Positions 1 through 9,197 of a DNA stretch of 64,000 bases are shown here, one piece after another (the stretch's first letter is position 1; every line of letters starts with the position of its first letter). Under the pieces are notes generated by a model. It had not been told where the DNA came from. It was given only the letters and a program-made list of their open reading frames with translations, and ran no database searches. The stretch is from the NCBI GenBank assembly GCA_026706075.1, contig JAPOZM010000007.1, positions 1-64,000 of the forward strand, read 5' to 3'. The position numbers and the translations under genes are program-made. The DNA comes from Gemmatimonadaceae bacterium. Its GTDB lineage: Bacteria > Latescibacterota > UBA2968 > UBA8231.

Positions 1-269
1 GCGACGTGGTCTACGCCCTGCGCCCGGAGTTCGACGGCGCCCACGGCAAGCAGCTGCCCTCGGTCGCCTTCGGCATGGCCGGCCAGCACTCGACCTTCAT
101 CGCCGCCGGCGCCGGCGTGCGCGCCTCGGGCCAGCTGCAACGCCAGGTTCGCGTCATCGACGTGGCACCCACGATCTGCTACCTGACCGGGGCGCCGATG
201 CCGCGCAACGTCGAGGGCGGCGTGATCTACGAGGCGGTGAGGGAGCCGGACCTGCACCGGGCGGGGTGA
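1..269 (+). CDS. Alkaline phosphatase/sulfatase-like protein, C-terminal end (partial)
   Basis: The reading frame is open at the window's left edge and ends at a TGA at 267-269, so only the last ~89 residues are seen. The tail has the layout of the alkaline-phosphatase superfamily (type I phosphodiesterase, sulfatase-like): a GQHSTF metal-ligand-like stretch followed by DVAPTICYLTGAPMPRNVEG, the usual 'target reached, family closes' segment. The catalytic nucleophile and most metal ligands lie outside the window, so substrate cannot be inferred. The next gene is convergent, with a repeat and a hairpin between them. Confidence 0.65.
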   Translation, partial: DVVYALRPEFDGAHGKQLPSVAFGMAGQHSTFIAAGAGVRASGQLQRQVRVIDVAPTICYLTGAPMPRNVEGGVIYEAVREPDLHRAG

Positions 270-352
270 GCGTTGCGGCTGCGGCGGGTCCGGGCTGCCC
301 CGGGAGAGGACGACTTCGCATGGGTTGACAGTGCTCTTGAAGCATGTACCCT

Positions 353-541
353 CTCCATCGGGTTGAAACGGTTGGGATGGAGACGTACAGGTTGTCCCCC
401 GGGGCAGGAGGTTGCAGCCTCCTCGCCCCCACAGTCTGGATTTGGAGGAGCAGTCACGCTCCATCTTGGGTTAAAGGAATGGGATGGAGACTTACAGGCT
501 GCCCCCCGGGGGCAGGAGGTGACAGCCTCCTCGCCCCCACA
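353..541 (+). repeat. Two-copy tandem structured repeat, possible RNA element
   Basis: Two imperfect copies (353-433 and 459-541, period ~106 nt). Each begins with CTCCATC paired to GATGGAG (353-359/376-382 and 459-465/483-489). Each then has a TACAGG box and ends in a GC-rich hairpin GGGGCAGGAGG, 6-nt loop, CCTCCTCGCCCC. In copy 2 the segment CTGCCCCC/GGGGGCAG could form an alternative stem that competes with the terminal hairpin. Differences between copies fall mainly in loops. The element lies in the 3' intergenic region of convergent genes and matches no riboswitch class I can recall. Strand is inferred only from the upstream + gene. Confidence 0.6.
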
Positions 542-551
542 TGATGCGGCA

Positions 552-587
552 GATGCCCCCGCCCCTGGTCACCGGGTCGGGGGCATC
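552..587. terminator. Strong hairpin between convergent genes
   Basis: GATGCCCCCG (552-561) is perfectly complementary to CGGGGGCATC (578-587), a 10-bp GC-rich stem with a 16-nt loop. It lies between a + gene ending at 269 and a - gene ending at 739. No clean U-tract follows on the + side (GCTTTAG), so it is either a weak or bidirectional terminator or an mRNA 3' end protector. Confidence 0.55.
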
Positions 588-738
588 GCTTTAGTACGGA
601 GAAGCGAACCTACCGAGGCCGGTCACAGAGTCAAGAAACCCTGTGCACTCGGCATGGTCGGTCAGCAGTCGATCCTCGAGGTCCTGCGATGGCCCCGGGC
701 GTGGGTGACCGCCGGGGTCACCAGGAGCAGCAGCGGCC

Positions 739-1812
739 TCACTCCTCCAGCGCCGGCACGCCGTGAGCGGCCGCGAAACGCGGGTTCCAGGCCACGGCGC
801 CTGACACCACGTCCTCCAGCGCCAGGCGCTCCCCGTCGCGCTCGGCCGAGGCGTTGGCGCCCAACACCGCCGCCAGGCTGTTCAGGCTCGGCCCGTAGGG
901 GCTGAGAGTCGCAGACGGGTCGCCCGCCCGCACCGCGGCGACGAAGGCCTCGGCCTGCAGGCCGAAGGAGGCCCGCCCTTCGGCCTCCTCCTCCCAGACC
1001 GTCTCGCCGTTCTCCACCACCCTCGCCGCCGACCACTCGATCAGGGCGTCGTCGCAGACTACCAGCACCTCGCGCCGTCCCGCCTGCACGTTGGTGAGCA
1101 CCCGCGAGGTGGTGAAGCTGCCCGTGACCCCGGAGTCGAAGCGGTAGTTCACGTCGTAGGCGTGGGGCAGGTTCATCGGCTCGGGACCCATCCCCGGCTC
1201 GCGCCAGTGGTAGAAGGCGGAGACCTGGGCGATGTCGCCGAGCCAGTATCGCACCAGGTCGACCATGTGGATGGTGTTCTCCACGAAGGAGCCGCCGCAC
1301 TCCTCGTAGCGGCTGGTCCACCAGCGGATCGGACTTCCGCTGTAGAGCAGCTGCACCTGGACGTGGCGGGGGGTCAGGGACGCGAGGCGCTCGCGAACGA
1401 CCGCCGACGAAGGGCAGTAGCGGCTGTTGAACCCGACCTGGGAGACGACACCCGCCTTCTCGATGGCGGCGGCGAACTCCACGGCCTGGGCCAGGTCCAG
1501 GCTCACCGGCTTCTCCACGAAGAGGTGGAGGCCGCGCTCGGCGGCCAGCTTCACCTGGTCGGTGTGCAGGGTCGGCGGCAGGTTGACGTACACGGCGTCG
1601 AGGGCCTCGCGCTCCAGCATGCGTTCGTGATCGGTGTAGACCGCCCTGGCGCCGAAGGCGGCGGCCTGCTCCTTCCCGGTCTCCTCGTTGAGGTCGCAGA
1701 AGGCGGTGAATTCCGCCTCGCCGGCCTCCACCAGCGGCTGCAGGGCCGGCAGGTGGGCGCGCTGGGTGATGAACCCCACGCCGATGAATCCGAGTCTCAC
1801 GGGTGCGGCCAT
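739..1812 (-). CDS. Gfo/Idh/MocA family NAD(P)-dependent oxidoreductase
   Basis: 357 residues, the normal length for the family. The N-terminal Rossmann fold starts GFIGVGFITQRAHLPAL and the conserved EKP motif is present (FVEKPVSLDL, near residue 100), followed by the GFNSRY segment and a C-terminal alpha/beta substrate domain. Members oxidise or reduce hydroxyl groups of sugars, inositols or their derivatives; the substrate is not deducible. The start ATG overlaps the aldo/keto reductase stop by one base (TGATG), so the two are probably co-translated. It is the last gene of the minus-strand run and faces a hairpin. Confidence 0.88.
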   Translation of the reverse strand: MAAPVRLGFIGVGFITQRAHLPALQPLVEAGEAEFTAFCDLNEETGKEQAAAFGARAVYTDHERMLEREALDAVYVNLPPTLHTDQVKLAAERGLHLFVEKPVSLDLAQAVEFAAAIEKAGVVSQVGFNSRYCPSSAVVRERLASLTPRHVQVQLLYSGSPIRWWTSRYEECGGSFVENTIHMVDLVRYWLGDIAQVSAFYHWREPGMGPEPMNLPHAYDVNYRFDSGVTGSFTTSRVLTNVQAGRREVLVVCDDALIEWSAARVVENGETVWEEEAEGRASFGLQAEAFVAAVRAGDPSATLSPYGPSLNSLAAVLGANASAERDGERLALEDVVSGAVAWNPRFAAAHGVPALEE

Positions 1813-2708
1813 CAGGCCTCCTCGATCTGGCGGATCAGCTCCGCGTCCAGGGGTCCGGCGTCCGAAGCGGCGACGGACCGTTCCAGCTCGGCGACGCTGT
1901 CGACGCCGGAGAGGATGGTCCCCACGCGGGCATCCGACAGCAGGTAGCGCAGCCCCGCGTCGGCGGGGCTCAGGCCGTGGCGGTCCAGGACCGCCTCGAC
2001 CCGCTCCAGGCGCTCGTAGCGGTCGCGGAAGCGGCCCTGCTGGCGCCAGTGGTCGCGCCGCGAGCCGAGAAGCCCGGCGTGCAGCGGCGAGGCGCAGATG
2101 AGGGCGGCGTCGGCGGCGACCGCGGCCGGCACCAGGGCCTCGCGGGCGTCCTGCACCAGCAGGTCGTACTTCAGGTAGGTGATGACGGAGACGAACTCGT
2201 CGGTGGCGCCGAGCATGCGCACCATGAGACCGAGGTCGGAGCCGGTGAGGCCGATGTGGGTCGCCAGACCCTGCTCGCGCAGCTCGATCAGCGCTTCGAG
2301 GGTGCGCCCCTTGCCGAAGACCCCCTCCCAGCCGGCCTTCTCGGTCTCGTGAATCTGCACCAGGTCGACGCGGTCCCGCTGCAGGCGCCGGAGGCTGGCC
2401 TCGAAGCCGCGCATCACCGTGTCGCGGGTGTAGTCGAAGGGCTCGGGTAGGTAGCCGACCTTGGTGGCCAGGAAGAAGGGCTGCTTCACCCCCTTCAGCG
2501 CGTGGCCCAGGACCTCCTCGCTGCGGCCGCTGCCGTAGAGGGGGGCCGTGTCGATGTAGTTGACGCCCAGCTCGAGGGCGCGCTCGACGATGGCGGCGCC
2601 GTGGGAGACGGGCCGCGGGCCGAACTCGGGACGGCCGTAGAACCAGGCGCCGCCGAGGGCGATCTCGCTGACCTGCCAGCCGGTCTTGCCGAACCGGCGG
2701 CAGCGCAT
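1812..2708 (-). CDS. Aldo/keto reductase
   Basis: 298 residues read from the internal ATG at 2708; the longer ORF in the track is an out-of-frame extension through the upstream gene. Family hallmarks are an N-terminal RRFGKTGWQVSEIALGG, the catalytic Asp/Tyr in NYIDTAPLYGSG, the Lys in FLATKVG and the His in VQIHET, so the tetrad is complete. It is predicted to be a cytosolic NADPH-dependent carbonyl/aldose reductase. Both ends are coupled by TGATG overlaps (DCC gene upstream, Gfo/Idh gene downstream). Confidence 0.88.
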   Translation of the reverse strand: MRCRRFGKTGWQVSEIALGGAWFYGRPEFGPRPVSHGAAIVERALELGVNYIDTAPLYGSGRSEEVLGHALKGVKQPFFLATKVGYLPEPFDYTRDTVMRGFEASLRRLQRDRVDLVQIHETEKAGWEGVFGKGRTLEALIELREQGLATHIGLTGSDLGLMVRMLGATDEFVSVITYLKYDLLVQDAREALVPAAVAADAALICASPLHAGLLGSRRDHWRQQGRFRDRYERLERVEAVLDRHGLSPADAGLRYLLSDARVGTILSGVDSVAELERSVAASDAGPLDAELIRQIEEA

Positions 2709-3136
2709 CAGGGCGGCGCCGCCGGCGGCCGGGTCTGGCGCTCGCCGTAGGAGATGTCGCAGAGGTCGTCGCAGGCCATCTCGGGCGGGACCCGCCCGAA
2801 GCGGTGGCGGTTGCGGGCGATCACCGCGTAGCCCAGGCGGAAGAGCCAGGTGAGCACCGGCACCCGGTAGAGCCAGGCCACCCGATTCAGGGGCGGCAGC
2901 CGCCGGTAGATGTGGTAGACGCCGTCGGCGCCGACGTGGACGGTATCCGCGTCGGGCACGAGCCGCAGGCCGGTGTTGAAGTCGCTGTGCTTGAGCAGCG
3001 GGAAGCGCTCCTCGGCGCCGGGGGCCTGCCGCGGGAGGTACTCGAACTGCCCCTCGCGGTCCAGCCGCTGGATGCGGGTCACGCTCCACCGGCAGAAGCG
3101 GCACTCGCCGTCGTAGACGACTACGGGTCGATTCAT
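2708..3136 (-). CDS. DCC-family thiol-disulfide oxidoreductase-like protein (DUF393)
   Basis: 142 residues from the ATG at 3136. The N-terminus VVVYDGECRFCRWSV carries the DxxCxxC motif typical of DUF393, a small thioredoxin-related family whose biochemical role is poorly known. A hydrophobic stretch near residues 85-105 (VAWLYRVPVLTWLFRLGY) is normal for the family. Its stop overlaps the aldo/keto reductase start (TGATG). Confidence 0.82.
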   Translation of the reverse strand: MNRPVVVYDGECRFCRWSVTRIQRLDREGQFEYLPRQAPGAEERFPLLKHSDFNTGLRLVPDADTVHVGADGVYHIYRRLPPLNRVAWLYRVPVLTWLFRLGYAVIARNRHRFGRVPPEMACDDLCDISYGERQTRPPAAPP

Positions 3137-3200
3137 GGGGGGAAAGGAACGGAAAGGATCGAGATTCGCAAGACTGGCGTCCGGTTGATGCCGCAGCCGG

Positions 3201-5615
3201 TCAACTCCGGTGCTCTCTACGCTCTCTGAAGACCAGGACCAGGGCTCCTGCAAGGGAGACCCCGGCGAGCAGGAGAAGGCTCTTGCGGAGAGGAGAGAGC
3301 CGCGCCCGGATCACGATCTCGTGCTCGCCGGCTTCCAGTGGGATGGCCATGAAGCGGCCGGCCGTCTCCATGGGCCGCACCGGCGTCCCGTCGACGGTGA
3401 CCCGCAGCCAGGGCCAGTACCCGTAGGCCAGCCGCGCATGGCACTTTGCGGAAACGGTCACCGTCATTTCCACCTGCTGGTGGTCGACCCGGTGGGCCAG
3501 GACCTGCGCCGTCGGTGTGGTCCCCAAGTCGAGGTCGCTCTCCACGCCCCGGACGAGGATGCGCTCGCAGGAGAGGGAGGCCCCATGGTGGACACCGGTC
3601 CGGGTGATGATCCACAGGGCCCGGGCGATCCGATCGTCCAGATCCTCGCCGAAGCGGGAATGGATGCCGGCGAGATCGACGGCGTTCTCGTCGTAGCCGA
3701 CCAGCCGCCCGGAGACCCTGATGGGGCTGGCGTGGTCCAGAGAGAAGCCGAAGCCGGATGTCTTCTCCTCTGATGTGACTGTCAGGTATCGGGTGTTCAG
3801 CAGGTGGAAACCAGCCAACAAAGAGTGGCGGTCGGCGTGGGCCGTGAGTTGCTCGACCGACTCCATCTGTGGCATCAGTGCGTGGGCCCACTCGGTGAAG
3901 GGACCGGTAAAGGCATCGAGGGTGCGCAGTTCGCCGGGATGGAAGGTCTCCGCAACCGGGGTCTTCCCTATGTGGAGCATGCGCGCCACCCGCAGGGTCG
4001 GGTAGATGCCCTCGGCGACCCACTGGGCCCGGTAGTTGGGCAGGTCCCCCTGCTCCGCGAATGGCCTGGCTCCATCCGCGACCTGCGCGAAGAGCTCCGG
4101 CGGCCAGCCCGTGGGTGTCACTGCGGGAGAGGCATAGGGCTGAAGGAAGGTGGTGGGAAACAGATCGACGAACACCACCAGCAGCAAGAGGGAACACCAG
4201 CGGCTGCCCTCGACTCCCCAGGGAGGGTTCTTCGTGAGCACATGGGCGCCTGCGCCGACCGCCAGGGCGAGGAAGAAGGTCAGGAAGAGGAGGTAGCGCG
4301 AGGCGTTGAAGGCATGAATGAGCGGCAGCGAATCCACGAGTGGCAGGCGGTAGGCGCAGAGGACAAGGAGGGTAAGGAGCAGGCATACCCAGCAGGCGGC
4401 GAAGCGCCTGTCTCTCCGTGTCAGTACGGCCGCGCCGCCAACGATGGCGATGACACACAACGAAACGCCCAGGTAACCGCCGTACCAGTGAAAGGGCTCC
4501 GGGGGAATCAGCCAGAAGCGATAGTTCGACCAGCCCAGCAGGTGCAGCCAGCTGGGGTCGGGGAGGCCGGACAGGTCCATGGCGAAGTCGTGCATGCGGG
4601 TATGAACACGCTCGAAGTACATGCCCACGTTCATGTAGGACCCGAGAACGATCCCCAGGGCGAAGAGCAGCAGTCCGGCGCGCAGGACGGCTGCCCTGCC
4701 AGGGGAGCTCCAACAAGACCACACACGCACCAGGCCGTAGCAACCCGCCAGGGCCATGGCGAAGGCGCCGTAGCCGGGATGGGTGAAGGCGAGCAGTGCC
4801 AGGCAGACCCCGCCCAGCAGGGCCGCCGTCACTCTCCGCGGGCCATCAACCACCCGCTCGATCGAGTAGAACGCCCACGGCAGGAAGGCGTAGAGCAGCG
4901 ACAAGGACAGTCGCCCCATCAACAGGACGTGCTGGGTATGCCAGAAGCAGAGGGCATAGGCCAGTCCGGCGATGAACCCGGCGGAGCGCGAGCGGCAGAG
5001 ACTGGCCGCCAGGAGGTACATGCCGATGCCGGAGAGCACGTGGGCGGCGCCCATGATCAGCTTCAACGACAGGCCGAAGTTGTCGAGACCCAGGTTGACC
5101 AGTCCCACGAGGTAGAAGAAGACGAAGCCGTAGGTCTGGAAGACGGGAGAGCCGGTGCCGATGTAGAACGTCCAGATGGGCAGCTGGCCGTCGGCGATGG
5201 CCCGGGCGGCGATCCAGGAGTGGGCGAGGTGGTGGGAGGCGTCAGCGGCCCAGCTGGGCTCGCCGCGGGCGAAGTAGAACCGGCCGCAGACCGCCAGCGA
5301 GGCGGTGAGCAACCACATGGTCTTGTGCGGACTGTCGAAGCAGTCCTGAAGGAACCCGGAGAGCGCGCGATGGCGCGCCTCCCCGTACACGAGTGCCGCC
5401 GCACACAGGACGAAGAGGGCGGCCAGCAGGCCATCGAGGGCGCCGAAGGTGATCTGCTTCTCGCCGACGGCCTGCAGGAAATTGCCCCAGGTGACGTAGG
5501 ACTGGCTCGGCGACAGCACCCAGAGCTTTGTCATCGTGACATACTGGATGCCGACCGCCAGGGCCCCGAGAGAGATCAGAATCCCCAGGGTGGGGAACCG
5601 GGTCCTGCCTGTCAC
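3201..5615 (-). CDS. Large YfhO-like polytopic membrane protein
   Basis: 804 residues from a GTG at 5615. Roughly twelve or more hydrophobic helices span residues ~10-490, followed by a ~300-residue soluble domain and one last helix near the C-terminus (SLLLLAGVSLAGALVLVF). This is the plan of YfhO/GT-C-like membrane proteins, and the segment GYWPWLRVTVDGTPVRP just before the last helix is typical of YfhO. It probably acts on lipid-linked sugars or other envelope polymers at the inner membrane; the specific reaction is unknown. GC is visibly lower than in neighbouring enzymes. The gap to the Zn-ADH upstream is 54 bp. Confidence 0.7.
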   Translation of the reverse strand: MTGRTRFPTLGILISLGALAVGIQYVTMTKLWVLSPSQSYVTWGNFLQAVGEKQITFGALDGLLAALFVLCAAALVYGEARHRALSGFLQDCFDSPHKTMWLLTASLAVCGRFYFARGEPSWAADASHHLAHSWIAARAIADGQLPIWTFYIGTGSPVFQTYGFVFFYLVGLVNLGLDNFGLSLKLIMGAAHVLSGIGMYLLAASLCRSRSAGFIAGLAYALCFWHTQHVLLMGRLSLSLLYAFLPWAFYSIERVVDGPRRVTAALLGGVCLALLAFTHPGYGAFAMALAGCYGLVRVWSCWSSPGRAAVLRAGLLLFALGIVLGSYMNVGMYFERVHTRMHDFAMDLSGLPDPSWLHLLGWSNYRFWLIPPEPFHWYGGYLGVSLCVIAIVGGAAVLTRRDRRFAACWVCLLLTLLVLCAYRLPLVDSLPLIHAFNASRYLLFLTFFLALAVGAGAHVLTKNPPWGVEGSRWCSLLLLVVFVDLFPTTFLQPYASPAVTPTGWPPELFAQVADGARPFAEQGDLPNYRAQWVAEGIYPTLRVARMLHIGKTPVAETFHPGELRTLDAFTGPFTEWAHALMPQMESVEQLTAHADRHSLLAGFHLLNTRYLTVTSEEKTSGFGFSLDHASPIRVSGRLVGYDENAVDLAGIHSRFGEDLDDRIARALWIITRTGVHHGASLSCERILVRGVESDLDLGTTPTAQVLAHRVDHQQVEMTVTVSAKCHARLAYGYWPWLRVTVDGTPVRPMETAGRFMAIPLEAGEHEIVIRARLSPLRKSLLLLAGVSLAGALVLVFRERREHRS

Positions 5616-5669
5616 GAGTGTTGCAGATCGGCCGCTCGGGGGACCGGGACTCGGGTGGTCAGGCCGAGC

Positions 5670-6788
5670 CTACGGAACCACCACCACCTTCATCGAGCCC
5701 TCGGTCCCCGTCACCTCGATGCCTTTCTCGGTCTCGTCCAGGCCCAGGGTGTGGGTGATGAAGCGGTCCAGGGGAGCGCGGGTGCTCCGGAGGAAGGAGA
5801 GGGCCGTCTTGAACTGCATCGCCGGGTAGGCCCACATGCCGCGGATGTCGAGGTCCTTGAAGCAGACCTGGTTCGGGCGGATCTCGACGCCGCCGGGGTC
5901 GGTGAAGTGGCCGACCTCGACGACGATGCCGCCGCGGCGGACGAAGTCGAGGGACTCCTTGAAGACGACGGGCACGCCGGCGGTCTCGATGACGATGTCG
6001 GGACCGACCCCGCCGGTGAGCTCCTGAACCTGCTCCAGGCGCTCGTCGAGGGAGGCGTCGGCGGCGATGGCGTGGTGGGCACCCATGGCCCCGGCCAGGG
6101 TCAGCCTCGACGGGCTGAGGTCCGAGGCGATGATGCAGTCGGTGCCGACGTGGGCGAGGGCGGCGATGACGAGCTGGCCGATGGGGCCGGCGCCGAGGAC
6201 CATGACCGACTTGTCCATGCCGAGGCCCTCGGAGATGTGGGGGATGCCCGGCGCCAGGGCGCGCTCCACGGCGCGGGTGGCGACGGCGGCGGGCTCGGTG
6301 AGGACGGCGATCTCCGGCGAGAGGCCCTCGGGAATCTTGAATATCCAGGAGCGGGAGGTCAGGTGCATGTGCTCGGCGAAGCCGCCCCTCGGCGCCGGGG
6401 CCACGTCGCTGGAGACGAAGCCGTGGACGTAGCGGTTGGCGCACAGGGCCGGGCGCTGGGGCTGGTGCAGGCAGAACCAGCAACGGCCGCAGGCCACCGA
6501 GCTGGGGGTGGTGGTGACGAGGTCGCCCTCGGCGATCGGGCCGCCGATGACGGCCATCTCGTCGGCCGCGCGCGGGCCCAGCTCCTCGATGACGCCGACC
6601 AGCTCGTGGCCGGGGACCACCGGGAACTGCAGCGGCATGTGGCCGGCGTACATGTGCTTGTCGGAGCCGCAGATGCCGGCGCGCTCCACCTTCAGCAGGA
6701 TCTCGTCGCCGCCGATGGCCGGCCTCGGGAACTCCCGCATCTCCACCGCCCCGGGGCCGGTCATGACGGCGGCCTTCACGGCGGCCAT
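5670..6788 (-). CDS. Zinc-dependent alcohol dehydrogenase (MDR family)
   Basis: 372 residues from the ATG at 6788 (the track ORF extends into the upstream gene). Catalytic zinc ligands are C40 (GICGSDKHM) and H61-E62 (GHELVG). The structural-zinc lobe is CGRCWFCLHQPQRPALC. The NAD(P) fold has VLGAGPIGQLV. The closest functional types are threonine/sorbitol/L-idonate-type dehydrogenases acting on secondary alcohols of polyols or hydroxy acids. It begins 2 bp after the stop of the D-threonine-aldolase-like gene, so they form one operon. Confidence 0.88.
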   Translation of the reverse strand: MAAVKAAVMTGPGAVEMREFPRPAIGGDEILLKVERAGICGSDKHMYAGHMPLQFPVVPGHELVGVIEELGPRAADEMAVIGGPIAEGDLVTTTPSSVACGRCWFCLHQPQRPALCANRYVHGFVSSDVAPAPRGGFAEHMHLTSRSWIFKIPEGLSPEIAVLTEPAAVATRAVERALAPGIPHISEGLGMDKSVMVLGAGPIGQLVIAALAHVGTDCIIASDLSPSRLTLAGAMGAHHAIAADASLDERLEQVQELTGGVGPDIVIETAGVPVVFKESLDFVRRGGIVVEVGHFTDPGGVEIRPNQVCFKDLDIRGMWAYPAMQFKTALSFLRSTRAPLDRFITHTLGLDETEKGIEVTGTEGSMKVVVVP

Positions 6789-6790
6789 GG

Positions 6791-7936
6791 TCAGCGCACC
6801 TTGCCGCGGGCGGCGACGGGCCACACCGCCTCGAGCCGGCCGCCGCGCACGGCGTAGAGTTCGTCGTAGAGGTTGACGGTGGTGCAGCCGTGGCCGGGGA
6901 TGAACTCGATCACGTCGCCGCACTGCAAGTGGCACGGCCCTCCCTTGGCGCGCAGGCGGCCGTGCTCCTCCGACAGGGACTCGCACTCCAGGTGGCGCAG
7001 GCCCTGCGGGTCCCAGCCGACCTCGACGCCATCCCGCGAGGGCAGCTTGACGAGGGGGAAGCCGTGCTCGGGAGTCGCCGCCTTCAGCCCGGCGTCGGTG
7101 ATCACCTGCTCTGGGGTGGGCCGGCTGGTGACCGTGGTGAGCACGGTCATGGCGTTGCGGAAGCCGAGGCCGAGGCGGCCGTAGGCGGCGTCCATGAGGG
7201 CGTAGGAACCGGCCTGCACCTCGGTGACGGCGTCGTAGGTGGTGCTCACGTAGTAGTCGCCGGTGGCCGAGGTGCTGACGATCTCCAGGGGGAGGCCGTC
7301 GGCCTTCACCCGCCCGGCGCAGTCCGAGAGCCGCTGCAGGCACTCGCGGGCGCCGGCCTCGCGCTCGTCGGCGTCCTCCAGGGCGACGATGTGGCCCTGG
7401 TAGCCCATGAGGCCGGCGAAGCGCAGGTGCTCGGCCCGGTGGGCGGCGCGGCACAGCTCCAGGGCCTGGTCGGAGCTGGACAGGACGCCGCAGCGGTTGT
7501 GGCCGATGTTGACCTCCACCAGGATCCGCGGCGAGACCCCGGCGGCGCCGGCGGCGGCGTCGAGGTCGGCCAGGTTGTCCGGGTGGTCGACGGCGGCCAT
7601 GATGTCGCAGCGGCGGGCCAGGGCCATGAGGCGCTCCACCTTGCGGCGTCCCACGACCTCGTTGGCGATGAGCACGTCGTCGATGCCGGCGTCGGCCATG
7701 ACCTCGGCCTCGCCGACCTTGGCGCAGGTGACGCCGATGGCGCCGGCCTGCAGCTGCATGTGGGCGATGGCGGGGGTCTTGTGCGACTTGGTGTGGGGCC
7801 TCAGGTGCTTGCCCGCGGCCTCGAAGTGGCCGGCGAGCTTCCTGATGTTGAACTCCAGGTCGTCGAGATCGACCAGCAGGGCGGGGGTGTCGATCTCGGC
7901 GACGGGCATGCCGATGTACTCGCCGGGGCTCACCAT
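6791..7936 (-). CDS. DSD1/D-threonine aldolase-family PLP enzyme
   Basis: 381 residues, usual length for the family. A fold-III (alanine-racemase-like) N-terminal barrel has the PLP-lysine motif RPHTKSHKTP (lysine near residue 50). The C-terminal domain contains the metal-binding motif GHGCTTVN seen in eukaryotic-type D-serine dehydratases, D-threonine aldolases and 3-hydroxy-D-aspartate aldolases. The likely reaction is metal-dependent cleavage or dehydration of a D-beta-hydroxy amino acid; which one cannot be told from sequence. It overlaps the LarA-like gene by 7 bp. Confidence 0.87.
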   Translation of the reverse strand: MVSPGEYIGMPVAEIDTPALLVDLDDLEFNIRKLAGHFEAAGKHLRPHTKSHKTPAIAHMQLQAGAIGVTCAKVGEAEVMADAGIDDVLIANEVVGRRKVERLMALARRCDIMAAVDHPDNLADLDAAAGAAGVSPRILVEVNIGHNRCGVLSSSDQALELCRAAHRAEHLRFAGLMGYQGHIVALEDADEREAGARECLQRLSDCAGRVKADGLPLEIVSTSATGDYYVSTTYDAVTEVQAGSYALMDAAYGRLGLGFRNAMTVLTTVTSRPTPEQVITDAGLKAATPEHGFPLVKLPSRDGVEVGWDPQGLRHLECESLSEEHGRLRAKGGPCHLQCGDVIEFIPGHGCTTVNLYDELYAVRGGRLEAVWPVAARGKVR

Positions 7937-9186
7937 TCCAGTAGATCGTCCCTTTCGTCGAATGTCATGTCAGCGGGTTTCTCCAGGACGGACAGGTCGG
8001 GGCGGGCCTCCACCTCCCTGGCGTAGGCCTCGGAGACCAGCAGCTCGCCGAGGTGCAGGGTGTCGCGGATGCGCAGGACCTTCGCCCTGGCGGGCTCCAC
8101 GAACCCCACCGTGGTCAGGGCCTGGTCCAGGCACTCGCGGTCGGTGGGGAAGTGGACGGGCACGGAGGCGCCGGAGGGCGCGTTCCCCGTCATGCAGTTG
8201 ATGACGGTGGCGTTCACGTCCATGGCGTCGACGAGGCGCTGGTGGCAGTACTCGGCCATGCCGATGCCGGCGGCGTTGCCGTGGGTCTCCTCGGTCAGGC
8301 CGCGGACGAAGATGCGCGTCACCTTGGGGAACTCCTTGGCGGCGGCGCAGTGGTCGTAGTACTTGCGGCCCACGACGTTGGTGTCCATGCCGGAGCCGGA
8401 GATGTTCTTGCCCATCTCGTCGACGATCAGCAGGTCGACGTGGTCGAAGGGCAGGCGCGGCATCCACTGCTTGGCCAGCACCAGCAGCTCCTTCTCGCGC
8501 TCCACGAACCTGTCGGGCGGCACGGCGTCGATCTCGGCCGTCCGGTCGTACTGGTTCTCGACGATGGCCAGCCCGAAGAGGACCCGGCACTTGTCGATCA
8601 CCTCCTGGCCGACGGCGCGGACGATGCGGTCGAAGGAGTATTGGACGATCGCCTGGTGGTAGACGGCGGCGCCCCGGTGCTTGCCCAGGCCGATGAGCAT
8701 CATCTTGTGAAGGCCGGACTCGATCTCGCCCACGAACCCGGTGTGGGGCTTGACCCGTCCGGCGACGACCACGTGGTCGGCCTCGCTGGCGTACTTGTCG
8801 AAGTAGACGGGCACCTCGCCCTCGACGGTGCCGACCTGCACGACCTCCATCGTCGAGCGGATCGGGCAGCCCGTGAACTCCTCCGTCACCCCGTAGCTCT
8901 CGACGATCTCGCGCTGGCCTTCGGCGGTGCCGCCGCCGTGGCTGCCCATGGCCGGCACGATGAAGGGCTCGGCGCCGAGCTCCTTCAGGGCCTCCACCAT
9001 GGCGCGGGTGATGACGGCGATGTTGTTGATGCCGCGGCTGCCCACGGTGACGGCCACCGAGTCACCTCGGCCGACCTTGCGGGACAGGTCCAGCGCTTCG
9101 ATACGCTCCTTCACGGTGGCGGGGATATCCCCGATCTCCGGGGCCTCGAAGTGCTGGCGCACCTTCATCATTCTCGGGAAAGGCAT
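7930..9186 (-). CDS. LarA-like lactate-racemase-domain protein (DUF2088)
   Basis: 418 residues from the ATG at 9186. The N-terminal domain has a Rossmann-like GSRGINNIAVI and PAMGSHGGG with a candidate catalytic histidine. The segment KPHTGFVGEIESGLHKMM then IGLGKHRGA gives the H...K...H spacing seen around the nickel-pincer cofactor lysine of LarA. LarA superfamily proteins racemise or epimerise 2-hydroxy acids. The cofactor maturation genes larB/C/E are not in this window, so activity depends on genes elsewhere or on a different chemistry. It sits 11 bp after the Fe-ADH stop and overlaps the aldolase-like gene. Confidence 0.8.
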   Translation of the reverse strand: MPFPRMMKVRQHFEAPEIGDIPATVKERIEALDLSRKVGRGDSVAVTVGSRGINNIAVITRAMVEALKELGAEPFIVPAMGSHGGGTAEGQREIVESYGVTEEFTGCPIRSTMEVVQVGTVEGEVPVYFDKYASEADHVVVAGRVKPHTGFVGEIESGLHKMMLIGLGKHRGAAVYHQAIVQYSFDRIVRAVGQEVIDKCRVLFGLAIVENQYDRTAEIDAVPPDRFVEREKELLVLAKQWMPRLPFDHVDLLIVDEMGKNISGSGMDTNVVGRKYYDHCAAAKEFPKVTRIFVRGLTEETHGNAAGIGMAEYCHQRLVDAMDVNATVINCMTGNAPSGASVPVHFPTDRECLDQALTTVGFVEPARAKVLRIRDTLHLGELLVSEAYAREVEARPDLSVLEKPADMTFDERDDLLEW

Positions 9187-9197
9187 GTTTCCTCCGA

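Noticed and set aside
361-382. GTTGAAAC in the upstream repeat looks like a CRISPR repeat end
   Set aside because: Only two non-identical copies, no spacers of uniform length, no cas genes; the region is a structured tandem repeat, not an array.
3804-6857. 1017-residue + ORF over the YfhO-like and ADH genes
   Set aside because: Antisense shadow: Gly/Arg/Glu/Gln-rich composition without domains, while minus-strand genes show motifs.
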